A DNA stretch of 64,000 nucleotides from Limnephilus marmoratus (GCA_917880885.1 OU862923.1:24877770-24941769), one strand, 5' to 3'. Shown: positions 10,909 to 21,640, counted from the first letter of the stretch. Translations and numbers: made by a program. The notes: generated from the letters alone by a model not told the origin.

Positions 10909-11567
10909 TTATTTACAAAAACCGACATGTTTCGTCAGCAAAGCTGACTTCCTCAGGGTTTTGACAGAACTAATTTTTAAAAATAGACATAAATAGGTAA
11001 TAGAGAAAAATAATAGACATAAACAATAATAAAATTTGAAAGAAAATAATGTGTAAGGGACGAGGCGCAATATAGAACAATTAAATTTTTTTTTTAAATT
11101 TTTAAAGGGGAATAGATTTAATAATGGGTCATTTAAAAACAATTTTTGATTATTAATAATATTTAAATTTGCATTAACGCTCTTTCTAATCTCTAAAATT
11201 TCTAATTTATCTAACTGAAAGCCAACTAACTGACATTACAATGTATTAATTCTATTCCACTGTTAAAATTAAAGGTATGACTAGTTTCTATTAAATGGTT
11301 GGCAAACTCCGAGAAACTATTATTATTTAAAGCTTTCATATGCTCTTTAATCCTTATTTCAAAGTTTCTCGAAGTTTTACCTATATAAAAGAAATCACAA
11401 TCATTACATTTCAATTTATAAATTCCATTTTTTTTCATTTTTGAATCTCTATCTTTATTATTTAATATGTAATTTTTAAGTCTATTGTTTGCATAAAATA
11501 CAGGAATAATTTCATTCGGTACATTCTTTCTTATTGAATTAGAAATTTTATTATTAAAGTACATCAT
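10909..11567 (-). pseudogene. Penelope-like element, GIY-YIG endonuclease region
   Basis: The minus strand encodes the C-terminal GIY-YIG nuclease of a Penelope-like retroelement. The motif is GIYKLKCNDCDFFYIGKTS, followed by R-x-RIKEHM and FANHLIETSHTF, all in the order expected for the family. The open frame stops near 11226. The expected C-terminal tail (LDKLEILEIRKS, then NDPLLNLFPF) resumes in another frame, so there is a break around 11220. Upstream (11568-11690) short coding-like stretches continue, but the RT domain is not recognisable. It is a dead 5'-truncated copy. The function in intact elements is nicking target DNA to prime reverse transcription. Confidence 0.8.
10929..10956 (-). 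other. Hammerhead-like motif downstream of the GIY-YIG fragment
   Basis: Minus strand: CTGAGGA, one A, then a perfect 6-bp hairpin GTCAGC/GCTGAC with loop TTT, then GAAAC. CUGANGA plus hairpin plus GAAA is the hammerhead core, but one extra base separates CUGANGA from helix II. Hammerhead ribozymes are known in Penelope-like elements; activity here is not established. Confidence 0.5.
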
Positions 11568-11688
11568 TTTTCTCCATTTTTTCTCTTTTAATAATTCTCT
11601 TCTTTATAATTTCTTTTATTTTCATTATTTTTGGCAGTTTCGGTGATCTTAAAATATTAGTCATTTCGGATAAATTATTTTTTATCCG

Positions 11689-12087
11689 CTAAAGTAAATA
11701 AAACTTCCCTAAAAGTAAGGTTTTTTTAATAACATTAAAGGCTTGTGCATGTGTAAATAATACCAAATTCGAGTTATCAACGTTTACATTGTTCAAAAAT
11801 GATTTCGAAAGTTCACTCTTTTTCAGTTCCTCTCTTGCAAGATTTGTTAGAATTTTTTTTATTGTTACTTGTTTCAACGATAAAAAAGTTAAGTAGCAGT
11901 TTTCTTTAAAATTCATCATAAAAAGGAGTGTGTTCTTTAAATTTCGATTTTTATGAAATTTTTTGACATTTTCATAGAATATGTTTACAGTCAGCTGTTT
12001 TTTTTCAACTTTTTTCATGTTGAAGCTTAAAATACAGCAATTTTCAAACACGATCGTATATTTTAGATACAAAAATCTAAAAGGCAA
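11689..12087 (-). other. Open frame of unknown nature, possibly decayed Penelope-like sequence
   Basis: 132 codons, Lys/Asn/Phe-rich, no motif I can name. It lies upstream of, and on the same strand as, the GIY-YIG fragment, so it may be degraded N-terminal element sequence. It may equally be chance in AT-rich DNA. Confidence 0.25.
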
Positions 12088-12099
12088 TTTTATCTAGTT

Positions 12100-12987
12100 T
12101 CTTTGTAAAATTGTTTTTTTACGACAACTTCAAAAATAATAAATATTCAAGACATTTATAATACGTTGGAAAAATTCCAAAATTCGTTCAGAAATCATTA
12201 AAAAAAAACAGTCGTATTCATGAGATAAACTACCCTCTCAGGCTGTGTAAACAATGTGCATTTCTTTCCATGAACAACTTTTTTTAATTATTAGTGTTTT
12301 CACATCCGTGGCCGTTTATAATTGAATAAAATTTTCACGGGGGTTTTTAGTAAGGCTGATTGCGTTTTGGTGTCGACAGTTATGTATATACATATAAATG
12401 AGATACTTTGGAAAAACTCTCAGTAGATACTTAAAACAGATGCAAAATCGCACATTGTTTTAAATACATCGACGTTATTTTTTTTTTAGAAAATCTACGT
12501 AAGTGCCTACATAACGCATATGCGTAAAATCCATTACCAAATTACTCGCCACCTTTTTAATCGCGTGATACGTCTCAAGCACATTGCTTCCTTCCCCGAC
12601 CTTTTTCAATACCCGTTGAGCACCTCTCGCCTTGCCAAAGAAACAGCCTTCTATGGCCTATTGGTGATGGATTTGACGAGATAATCGTTGCTAAACTGTT
12701 AGTAGAAAAGTCTTGGCAGCAACCCTCTAGACATTTATAATGGATTTTTTAAGATGGATGGCCGCGGGTAAAAAGTGTATCGCCCGCTACAGGAGCACGA
12801 GTGTGTAACCTAGTGAGGACAAATCACTAAAGAGAGTATGTAGTTAAAGTAATAAAATATTTGAACCAAAAGCAGCATATAAAGGCGAATCTAAGAATTT
12901 TCTAAAATATATTTTTAACAATTTATCGATTAACTTTGGTATATGTATGAAAAGCAGATTTGTGCTTGTAAGTGAAAAAATTGATTA
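12100..12987. other. Unassigned DNA with one GC-richer patch
   Basis: No gene identified. 12560-12840 is noticeably less AT-rich than its surroundings but gives no protein I recognise in six frames. Confidence 0.35.
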
Positions 12988-13705
12988 TCTATAATATAAA
13001 AATGAATCGCTAAATTTGTTGGTAAGCGCAAATCTCGAGAGCGGCTGAACCGATTTCGCTAATTCTTTTTTTAGAATATTCCTTGAAGTTTGAGGATGGT
13101 TCTTACGGAGAGAAAAATTAAGAAAATTGCCCAGAAAATTAGATAATAACAGAAAACATCGCACGTTTGACAGTTCGCGTGTTAGAGAATGACATTTTGC
13201 AAAACAATGAATGATTGTTCAATCAGGATTCTATTTTTGAAAAGTTGAAAAATTTATTTAAAGTAGGTACTCCCCTAATAGTTTGAATCGAATCAAGAAT
13301 TTTAGATATTTTAAATAGGTACCTATGTTAGGTATCAAATTTAATATACATGAGAAATGGAAATTTGAATAAAAATTGTAAATGGTGGCACGCGGGCTGT
13401 TTTTTTTTTTTTTTTTTTTTTTTTTTTATTTCATACATTTTTTATTAGTAACAGATATTTGTTTTTTTTGGCTACCACACTAGGCTAAGCCCGTGTTGTG
13501 GTAGTCGTACATTTAATAACTGGGAGCGGGAAAGGGAAGAGGTAAAGCGGGGAAGGTGGAGGTGACGGAATGGGAACGCGAGAGAGGAAGAGGACGCAAG
13601 AGAAGAAGGGGAGGCGGAAGGGGAACGGGACGAATGGGAAAGGACACTCAGGGAGAAACAATTTCTTTATTAAATAGCATAGCAATGCATGCCGGGACCA
13701 GCTAG
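12988..13705 (+). mobile_element. Non-autonomous Helitron
   Basis: Begins with TC (TCTATAATATAAAAATGAATC) after an A and ends with CTAG before a T (GACCAGCTAG|T), as expected for Helitron insertion between A and T. The sequence after the 5' end (CGAGAGCGGCTGAACCGATTT) is of a type common in animal Helitrons. The 3' part is purine-rich and shares CAGGGAGAAACAATTT with the element at 62979-63499. No Rep/helicase is encoded. It contains a second, poly(T)-led insert near 13400-13505. Confidence 0.7.
13400..13505 (-). mobile_element. Retroposon 3' module: hairpin plus poly(A), inside the Helitron
   Basis: On the minus strand a CTACCA/TGGTAG hairpin with inner GGGC/GCC pairing is followed by A-rich sequence ending in a run of about 27 A. 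Similar modules occur near 46712, 56211 and 62919. Confidence 0.45.
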
Positions 13706-13778
13706 TTTATGAATATTTTCTTGTTTTTTTAACATATTTTAAAACTTACTTTAAATAACTTCTTTGGGTAGTCCAATG

Positions 13779-14115
13779 GTTTTGTTTTACATTAGCTCCA
13801 CACAGGGGAAAATATTTCCCCTTTCAGGGCCAATGTCATCTTTGAGGATGCTGTGTGAGAGTCTTTTTAGGAAAGGAAGGAGAGGGAGTTCTGGGAAGGG
13901 AAATGATATTAGGGGTGGGTAGAAATCTGGGGTCAGTGTGTCCAAGAGTGACGGACGTATGAATCCATACCTTCCCAGTGCGGTGCATGGCAATGTTCCG
14001 AGAGACTCCAGCCGGAGATGTCAAAGGGACCTTTTCAGCCATTCTATCCCGATCCGGCCTGCCATGTAGCTGAAGGGCAGACGCATCTGCCACTAACTCA
14101 CCCCTTGAAGCTGGG
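13779..14115 (-). mobile_element. SINE family B copy
   Basis: Shares the body (AAATCTGGGGTCAGTGTGTCC and its flanks) and the 3' end of the copies at 18244-18586, 19908-20240 and 43255-43715. The 3' hairpin is altered to GGGGAAAATATTTCCCC. The two long open frames across it are shadows. Confidence 0.65.
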
Positions 14116-14339
14116 CACCCTTGCTAAGTCATCAAACGAACTAGATTAGCAATCGAACACGCCGAGTTTGGTATTCAGATGGAGCGTATCTATTCAGTGA
14201 AAAGGTCTGTGGGTTCTGTGAAAAGGGCTAATTATATTTTACTTAAAAAAATTAAAAAATTAGATCATATTATCTGCATTTAAATATAATAATTTTGATT
14301 TATTTAAATGTGAAGAAACCTCTTGTCATAAGCATAATA

Positions 14340-14590
14340 TTTATTTTCAGATACAGAAATTTTTCAAGTAAAAATTCTTTAGCGCCGTTAGTGACTTGAA
14401 ATTCGAGTGAAATTCCACTCAGTTCTACACAATTACTCGGTTCTAATATCAAATTCGCACTTCGGCGCGTGCCTTCCATAGCCAAAAATCAATATCCAAC
14501 CTATAAACCACTTTAAAAAAACAAGCAAAAGAAAAGAAAGCGACATCTCAGCGTTTCGCTTCCACCGCTTGTGAAATACACAGTTTGATT
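14340..14590 (+). mobile_element. SINE family C copy lacking most of its tRNA-like head
   Basis: Matches 48395-48760: the GCCGTTAGTGA block, CTCAGTTCTACACAA, ACTCGGTTCTAATA, GCCTTCCATAG and GAAAGCGACATCT occur in order. The segment corresponding to the tRNA-like head and A-run is absent, so the copy is deleted in the middle or represents an older form. Confidence 0.6.
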
Positions 14591-14924
14591 TTTTTTACGT
14601 TTTCTCACATTAAATCAGTTAACAGTAAATACTAAAGTACGTATTACATTAATTACTAAATTTACTTCAACAGAAAAAAAATATTCATTATATTTGAATT
14701 TTTTAGTTTCTCTGATTTAGAATATCGTTTTAAACATTGATCGTAAATAAAATTTTATACATTTTTGTACATGGTTGATATTTGTCACAGGACTAATTCT
14801 TGAGTTTAACATCTAGAAGCTGTGGTTTTGGTGTGATTTTCCGTCCTCTGAGTTTCCCCCTCCTGCGACCGCGTCTCTTCAAGATCCACATTCACTCTTT
14901 ATTCTCCTCCAAAAGTACTTCCAC

Positions 14925-15000
14925 ACAGCATCTCCAAATATGAAAAAGCCCTGATAGAACTTATTTTCCTTGAGGCCTCCTCTGTGGCGTTATTATAAAT
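14925..15000 (+). repeat. SINE/LINE family B 3' end, diverged
   Basis: CTTCCACACAGCATCTCCAA, then a degraded AGCCCTGA...CCTTGAGGCCT hairpin and TCTGTGG. It is the 3' terminal module only. Confidence 0.5.
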
Positions 15001-15104
15001 TAAAAAATAATTTGTTTAAGATAAAACAATAACTTTGTAAACAGTCGGTGCAGTATAATACCAGTATTATACTTCCCTGAAGAGGGTTAATTTTTTTAAT
15101 CAGA

Positions 15105-15708
15105 TTTTAGACGTATTGACTCTTTTCCACAAAAAAATATAAATGGATTTCGAAAGATTGTTCTTTTATCTAGCATTCGCATGTTTTAAATTTTTGAGAA
15201 TTTTTTTTTTTTAGTATAATAAGGTTACACCACAGGTCGTTGGCAGATTTATTAAATTTTCAAAAAAGATTTTGTATCATACCACACCCATTTCAAATCA
15301 TACATATAATCATACAGTAAAATAAATCAATTCATTAAAAAATATATACGTACGTGTGTTTCTTGACGAAAATTGGTCCGTTTGTGTATTTATTTGCGCA
15401 CTTACAAACAAATATATTTCAAATTTTTTAACATTCTTATTTCACTTAGACATTATTGAAAAATGATAAATACTTATAATCAAATAATAATTACAAAAAG
15501 TACATTATTTTAATAGTTTTATCATCACGCCTTTCAGCATTTTTGAATGTAGGTATAAATTAAAGCAAATTTGGAATGAAATGAAATCGACATTGAGTTA
15601 TAATCTTAAAAAGCTGGTACGGAGAATAATTTATCTTTTTCATTGTAACCGCCCTGCACGATCGTAATAACAACTTTCGACGAAATGTGGATTTTTGTCC
15701 GCTGGCTG
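15105..15708 (+). mobile_element. TTAA-type MITE, copy 1, both ends lost
   Basis: Closely matches 26065-26786 and the reverse of 30734-31455 from GACGTATTGACTCTTTTCC through GTCCGCTGGCTGGTTAA. The outer left segment and the last terminal bases are missing. Confidence 0.75.
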
Positions 15709-15714
15709 GTTAAG

Positions 15715-16890
15715 ATGAATATACATATTTAGATACTATTTTGATTAATCTTTACGACGAATCGGCTTACAGTATGAACATCAAAAAATATGCTACGGAT
15801 AAATCGAAGCTTTTACTAGCTTTTCTATGTATTGGAATTACAATAAAATTATTATTTACGTAACAAAAAATATAAGCGTAAACCACCAAAAAAAATATTT
15901 TTTCATGACTTAACTATGAAGTAATACAAGAAACAAATTTTAAAAAATACCCCTTTATGTCTAAGACTATTTTTGAAGTTTTCCATGTTCTAACTTTTTT
16001 TTTGTTCTTATAAAATTATTCACAAAATAAATAAAAACCACTTTTTCGCTTACTTGCCTCGTGCAAAAAGACGCTCGATTTTAAAATTTTGCAGGCAAGA
16101 GATTCGAAATATTTGTAGCGTTTATATTCCTCTTAAACGCTCTGAATAAGCCACGGTTGTAGCGAAACCCGGTCGGCATAAAGTATAAAAAATAAAAGTG
16201 GTGTTTTCAAAGTTATTGTTTCATCTTAAATTATAATATCACATCACAAGATATCTGCTTCATATGAATAAATAATTTGTTTATTTCTGTGTTTCTCAAC
16301 GGCTTCATAGTGCCGACACTTTGCATCCGTCTTCCCTGATTTTTTCCCTCTCCAGGTTTTACGCCGTTAAATGGTTTCGTTAATCTAAGAGCTCGTTCGT
16401 TTTTCATCAGACCTTTCATTCATCAAACACTCGAGGCCTGCTTGAAGCCTTGAAGCCTTCTCCTCCTGGTTTACACGTTAAACATTTTAAGTCCGCGAAA
16501 ATAGGTTGTATGTGCAAAATAATCTGTATGTTTAGCGGCGCTTAGCGCGGGTATTAAAGGGGAGTCAATTAGTTGTTTTAGTGAAAACTTTACGAATAGG
16601 ATGTGTTGGCCATTAAAGTTTTGCTTTGTGTATTTAATGCTTACCAACCATTACATTTTAAAGTTAGCGAGGCAAATATATTAAACAAACTAGGCTTTTT
16701 GTAATACTGTTTTTGAGTGGACCAATTATTGCCGTAATTGCTAAGTGTCGTATGAGCACAATGGCTTCAGCTACAGTGAAATGATAACACTGAAATACGC
16801 GAGGAATCAATGATACAATAATTTGATTACGTCAGAACTTGCGTTTCTGTGATATTATGATTTTTTTATAAAGTATCGTTATATTTTAAT
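15715..16890. other. Unassigned AT-rich DNA
   Basis: No gene recognised. The 62-codon minus-strand frame near 16231-16419 has no family features. Confidence 0.35.
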
Positions 16891-16894
16891 TGAT

Positions 16895-16990
16895 ATACAA
16901 AATTTAATAAGTCCTTTGTTTAAAACCACTTCATTTTAATTTACATTCGTCGAGCGATTTCGGTTGATCTCAACCTTCTTCAGGACAATA
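16895..16990 (-). repeat. Penelope-like terminal repeat with hammerhead-like motif
   Basis: Inverted relative to 17950-18050. The minus strand reads CTGAAGA, one A, hairpin GGTTG/CAACC with loop AGAT, then GAAA (16957-16983). The flanking sequence AAGTGGTTTTAA...AAAGGACTT is shared with the other copy. Confidence 0.5.
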
Positions 16991-16995
16991 CACAT

Positions 16996-17815
16996 TTATT
17001 TACTTACTTATTTATTTACTTATTTATTCTTAGTACATTTACATTACAAAGGTATAATATATTGTCCTCCACACTAGGAGTTCGCCTATGTTGTAGAGAA
17101 CATTTTCAGTTGTAAATTATAAATTGTGAAAGGAAAAAACAAAAGAGTGTTCATAGTTAATATAAAAAAGAGAAACAATAAAAATCAAAATATAAAATCG
17201 ACTTCAATTCGACAATATTATAAATTAAAAGTTAAAAGGATTGTAGCCAGTTCCTTGTGTGTTTTTTGTATTCAATAATATTAGTTGTTTTATATTGTGC
17301 AGGAAGAGAATTGTATAGTTTTATAGCCTGGTTGGTATCTGTAGTGTTTTTGTCCAAAGGATGTGTTTGTTTTTTTGAATTGTAGTTTAAGCATGTCTTG
17401 TTCTAGTATTGCGAGAATTTTGTGAGGCGTTAAATGTGGTTAAGTTCTTGTAAATAAAGTTTGTATTTGTTTTGAATATAATTTTTGAATTTTCAGCATT
17501 GGGAATTTTTCGAAAATGATTAAGTGGGTGTTAGTATTGGTAATTTTAGTATTACTTTTATTAGGGTTTTCTGAGCTTTAAACAGTGTATAATTGTATTT
17601 TTTTTCTGGCATAGCCCCAGGCAATAATGCCGTATTCCATTATGGATTGTGCTAGTGCGAGGTATATATTTTTAATATCAAATATGTTTAAAATATTTCT
17701 CAAAACTAAATTACAGTACAAACGAAGATTATGAGGTAAACATAATAGAAAGAGAGAGCATAAAAGAGAGGAAGAGAACATCAGAGACAGGTTGGTGGAG
17801 GAGTAGGAGGAAGGG
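16996..17815 (-). mobile_element. CR1/Jockey-type LINE, 3' fragment with frameshifts
   Basis: The minus strand encodes YLALAQSIMEYGIIAWG (within 17578-17781), a motif of LINE RT C-terminal regions. Further on, in another frame, is NQAIKLYNSLPAQYKT (about 17260-17310). The 3'UTR ends with a hairpin (17064-17101) and an AAATAAATAAGT-type tail (16997-17035). The tail sequence TGTACTAA(G)AATAAA matches the LINE ending at 36741. It is 5'-truncated and broken by frameshifts, and lies between two inverted Penelope-like repeats, so it probably inserted there. Confidence 0.7.
17064..17101 (-). other. LINE 3' terminal hairpin
   Basis: Minus strand GTTCTCTACA pairs with TGTGGAGGAC (10 bp, two G-U), with the loop containing ACTCCTAG. 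Homologous in position to hairpins at 36619-36656 and 39292-39325. Confidence 0.6.
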
Positions 17816-17949
17816 TAAGAAAGGGTGGGTGCTACTTAGGGAGAAAGAGAACAACTGTAAAATCGGACGGCCGGTTCATTCTAACTTTTTGCTTAAAATT
17901 GGCCAATTATTTATCTTTCATTTTGATATTTCTAATGCTTCTAAATCAT

Positions 17950-18050
17950 TCAGGCGTGTCCTGTATAAGGTTGAGATCAACCGAAACCCGTCGACGAACA
18001 TAAACTAAAATAAAGTGGTTTTAATCAAAGAACTTGTTTCATTTTGTATA
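17950..18050 (+). repeat. Penelope-like terminal repeat, inverted partner
   Basis: Reverse complement of 16895-16990, including GGTTGAGATCAACCGAAAC. The CTGAAGA box is changed to CTGTATA here. Confidence 0.5.
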
Positions 18051-18243
18051 ATGTCAAGCCGCAAAGTATTTGCTTTCGTCAATAATATAATTTAAATAGT
18101 CAAATAAGTACGAAGAAACCTGAATATTCATGAATTTTAAAGACCGATATAAAAATCCAAGTCTTAACACTCCTTATAGAATATAGCTAGAATTTTTGAT
18201 AAAGTTGGAATGTTGTATTTTTACAAATCTACTGATGACATTT

Positions 18244-18586
18244 TTTTTTACATGTGCTCCATACAGGAGGCCCTGAGGAAAATAATTTCCCTCAGGGCCT
18301 ATGCCATCTTTGGGGATGCTGTGTGGAGGGATTTTTTAAGGAAAGGAGGGAGATGAGAGTTCTGGAAAGGAAAACGGTTTAAGGGGTGGGTAGGAATCTG
18401 GGGTTCAGTGTGTCCTGGTCATCCGCCTCCAAGACCTAGACAAGCCTCATCCTATAAATGGACCCCAAGCACCTCTGCTAAATCACCAAACGTAGCGAAC
18501 CACTTGGGGTGACCTATGACAGAGGTGCGGGTTATCTAATAAAGGTTCCCGGGGCGGCGGTACCCATTCCCGCCTCCCAAATTGAA
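18244..18586 (-). mobile_element. SINE family B, full-length copy
   Basis: On the minus strand it starts GGGAGGCGGGAATGGGTACC and ends with the nested 3' hairpin: outer stem CTCCACACAG/CTGTATGGAG, inner stem AGGCCCTGAGG/CCTCAGGGCCT. A short A-run follows. No protein is encoded. A copy of opposite orientation lies at 19908-20240. Confidence 0.75.
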
Positions 18587-18598
18587 TGATGACATGAA

Positions 18599-19314
18599 AT
18601 AGGCCACTTGCATGGATTTCATAACGACTTGGAAAAAATCGTGTGGATAGATTTTTTTATTAAGATTTTTTTTTTATTTTTAAATAAATAAATTCATTAT
18701 TTGGGCCCGTGACGTCACTACATGAAAATGTCCTCTCTCAGAAAATGTTCCTAATAATTTTGTAAAATTCCACACTGATTTATTTTTTTTATATGGCAAC
18801 ACTTTGATTTCAGGCGAATTTTTTAATTTGACATTTAAAGTTCACTAGATTTATTGTTTGTTCTAACAATTATTTTTTATTTAACAGTTATTTTAACAAA
18901 ATCAAATTTTATAATATTCTTATTATTATTATAATTTACAAGTACAAGTATATTACATTCGATTTAGTAATACAGACGTTGAAAATTATAATGATTTATG
19001 ATCAATAAGATGGATGAAGGAAAAAAATATTTATGAGATGTAATATTTTTGGTACGCCTCATTATTCTCCTGTGTCCTTTCTTGTGGAAAAAGTCCTTTT
19101 TTTAAAATGATTTTCAGCTATGTATTTATCAATTTTTCGTACCTATAGAATTATGTCCCGTCTTTTCGGTTTATAAAAAATGATCTGATTTTTCGGATTG
19201 AAATTTTCAAAAAATCGCCAGGGTTTCAAAAATAGGATTTAAAAAAAATACCGAATGTCTTAGAATATTTGCCTAAAACCGATTTTTTTTTTAAATGTGA
19301 TGCAAGTGGCCTAT
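18599..19314. mobile_element. TIR element with 9-bp target duplication (Mutator-like MITE)
   Basis: Perfect 15-bp terminal inverted repeats ATAGGCCACTTGCAT (18599-18613 and 19300-19314) are flanked by a perfect 9-bp direct repeat TGACATGAA (18590-18598 and 19315-19323). It is 716 bp long, AT-rich, with no transposase frame. A 9-bp duplication fits Mutator-like elements best; Merlin (8-9 bp) is an alternative. It inserted next to the SINE at 18244-18586. Confidence 0.85.
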
Positions 19315-19636
19315 TGACATGAAAAGGGAAATACGACGGCATTCATGAATCGCTTTTTCCAGAAATGCACTTACCCTTTTCCGAGGGATTCTGTGATGTT
19401 AATATCTCAAGTTTTGTTCCCGGAAATTGAAAACATTTCTGCTGGAGCGGAAGTCAACATCTTTGATGAAGTGGTGCCAACAAGCGCCTTTCATAGAGTT
19501 ACGGCTATTGCAAAATTTTCGCCTTATATAAAATTACATTTTAAAATATTTTCTTGACAAAACCTCCCCTGTGTTAAGAATTATTGAAAAAAAAAAAAAA
19601 ACAAATATGAATATAGATTTTCAGGGCCAATAGTAT

Positions 19637-19795
19637 TTTCGTTATTTATTTTTGGGGTGTTATGCCTTGTTGCGCTACCTCTTTCTTTAGCCATTGTTTC
19701 AGACAGCGTTACAGTGTCCATCATCACTGAAAGTTTGGCTAAATAAGGAGGTAGGTAGCGCAACACAGTGGAACACCCCAAAAATAATAACTAAA
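19637..19795. repeat. Imperfect hairpin with Penelope-like centre
   Basis: TTTTTGGGGTGTTATGCC...GTTGCGCTACCTC on the left pairs with GAGGTAGGTAGCGCAAC...ACACCCCAAAAA on the right. The centre on the minus strand reads TGATGATGGACAC...GTCTGAAAC, a diverged form of the motif at 44681-44712. Confidence 0.55.
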
Positions 19796-19907
19796 ATAAA
19801 AAATTGTATTATCCTAAAAACAAATAGTAACAAATAAGGATGTAATTAATGAGGTATGAGTTAATCGTTTTAGTTTATGCGTGCATAATATTCGAAAATA
19901 ATAATAT

Positions 19908-20240
19908 TCAACTTGGGAGGCGGGAATGGGTACCGCCGCCCCGGGAACTTTTATTGGATAACCAACACCTCTGTCATAGGTCACCCCGAGTGGTTTGCTA
20001 CGTTTGGTGATTTAGCAGGGGTGCCCGGGTTCATGGGGTGAGGTTGGTCTAGGTCTTGGAGGTGGATGACCAGGATGCACTGAACCCCAGGTTCCTACCC
20101 ACCCCTTAAACCCTTTTCCTTCCCTGAACTCTCCTCTCATTCCTTTCCTAAAAAACCCTCCACACAGCATCCCCAAAGATGACATAGGCCCTGAGGGAAA
20201 TTATTTTCCTTAGGGCCTACTATGCCAGCTCATGTAAAAA
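19908..20240 (+). mobile_element. SINE family B, full-length copy
   Basis: Same 5' block (GGGAGGCGGGAATGGGTACC), body and 3' hairpin (AGGCCCTGAGG/CCTTAGGGCCT, one G-U) as 18244-18586 but opposite strand. The tail is TCATGTAAAAAAAG. Confidence 0.75.
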
Positions 20241-20282
20241 AAGTAAAAGAAAGGTTAAGGTTCGTATCCCGTTGTTATACAA

Positions 20283-20464
20283 TCCCACTAATATTATACA
20301 GGCGAAAGTTTGTATGGATGTATGGATGCATGTTTGTTACTCTTTCACGGAGGAGGAGGAGGGAGGGGGGTTGATGGGGGGAGTGGAGTGGGGAGAGGGA
20401 AGGTGGAGGAGGCGGAGTGGGAATCCTATAATACCATGCGAGCAAAGCCGCGGGAAAAAGCTAG
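20283..20464 (+). mobile_element. Very short Helitron-type element
   Basis: Starts TCCCACTAATATTATACAGG after A and ends GCCGCGGGAAAAAGCTAG before T. Both ends are of a widespread animal Helitron-like type. The centre is reduced to a G/A-rich stretch. It is 182 bp with no coding capacity. Confidence 0.6.
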
Positions 20465-20469
20465 TAATC

Positions 20470-21344
20470 AATAAAACGATTCATTTAAAATTTGTCGTTT
20501 TAGGACTTATTTCATGTATAACAACAGAAGTTTCGCGATAAACTCTATCTTGTTTTTGTTTTACGTTGAAATGCAGAGTTTTGTGTCATAAGCTAACGTT
20601 CGTTATATTCTTTTTCTGCCAATAGTTTCAAAGATTTCTATTGTCTTAATTAGCTAGGAAAGTAAAATTTATAATTTATTTCTATTAACACAACGTAAAA
20701 TTTTACAAAATTGGTAAATATATTTATTCAAATTTGATACTACGAAGTTTATTCTAACCAAAGAAAAGTAGAACCAAAACAAAAAGGGGTAAGTTAGGGC
20801 TGTGGTTGTCACTTTTAATGTGTGTGCGTTAAGATAAGTCAAGGGGTAGATAACCCGTTCGCTAGAAAAACAACACTGGAGCATAGTTACCCCTTGACGC
20901 TTTTATCACCCTTCGTTGTACATTTGCAAGATTTACCGAGGGTTGAAAATGCGAATTCCATCGTGGGAAAATCTTTTCACCAATACAATGTATGTTTTCC
21001 CAATACAAACGATAGTTACTTTATCTATGGAATGTGTTATTTTTACGCGTGATTTTGATTCTTGGAAAATATTTTTGATTCTGATGTTGTGAAATTATCA
21101 TTAGTTATTTACATTCTGATAAACTACGAAGCAGAGCAATCATAATATGCTTGGCTACAGATTTAAAGGTCACGAAACTAACCTCTTGTCATTAATAAAT
21201 TAGAACAGACCCGTGAAAAATAATGGGATATTATAATTGTGAGATTGATAATTGCACATCAGCTAAAAAGGGCAGACACTTGAAAAATCATGAAATCTGA
21301 CTTTACCAGTCAAATTTTAATAAAAGAAGCATTTCGGTAAAGTG
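20470..21344. other. Unassigned AT-rich DNA
   Basis: No gene or known repeat seen. Confidence 0.35.
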
Positions 21345-21640
21345 TGGACAAGCCGCCGCATGCCGCTACACTTTAAATAGGCATAAAATTTGAAAAGTAA
21401 ACTACTTATAAACTTAATTACCATAAGAACCATCGGTTTCAGTCAAGATAGACGGAAAGTGGTCTTAAACAAATGTATGTTTTTTTTTTATTGGAAAAAT
21501 ATGAATTTAAATTTTTATTTCATAAAAACTTTTTTGTATGTAATTTTTCCTTTACGAATGACATTTCATGTTGTATTCAAGGGATACCAATTTTTAAATA
21601 TTTAAAAAGGTTGCCATACCGCAAAAATCACTACCTACCT
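21345..21640 (+). repeat. Left arm of filled foldback structure
   Basis: Diverged reverse complement of 22530-22838. Shared blocks in order are GACAAGCCGCCGCA, AATAGGCA-AAATTTTGAAAAGTA, CATCGGTTTCAGTC, GGAAAAATATG-ATTTAAATTT, TGACATTTC and GTTGCCATA-CGCAAA. Confidence 0.7.

Noticed and set aside
10929..10956. Canonical hammerhead ribozyme call
   Set aside because: An extra base separates CUGANGA from helix II in every copy and I could not confirm helices I and III, so it is reported as hammerhead-like only.
12560..12840. Possible host exon in the GC-richer patch
   Set aside because: No six-frame translation gave a recognisable protein, and no splice-flanked frame was convincing.
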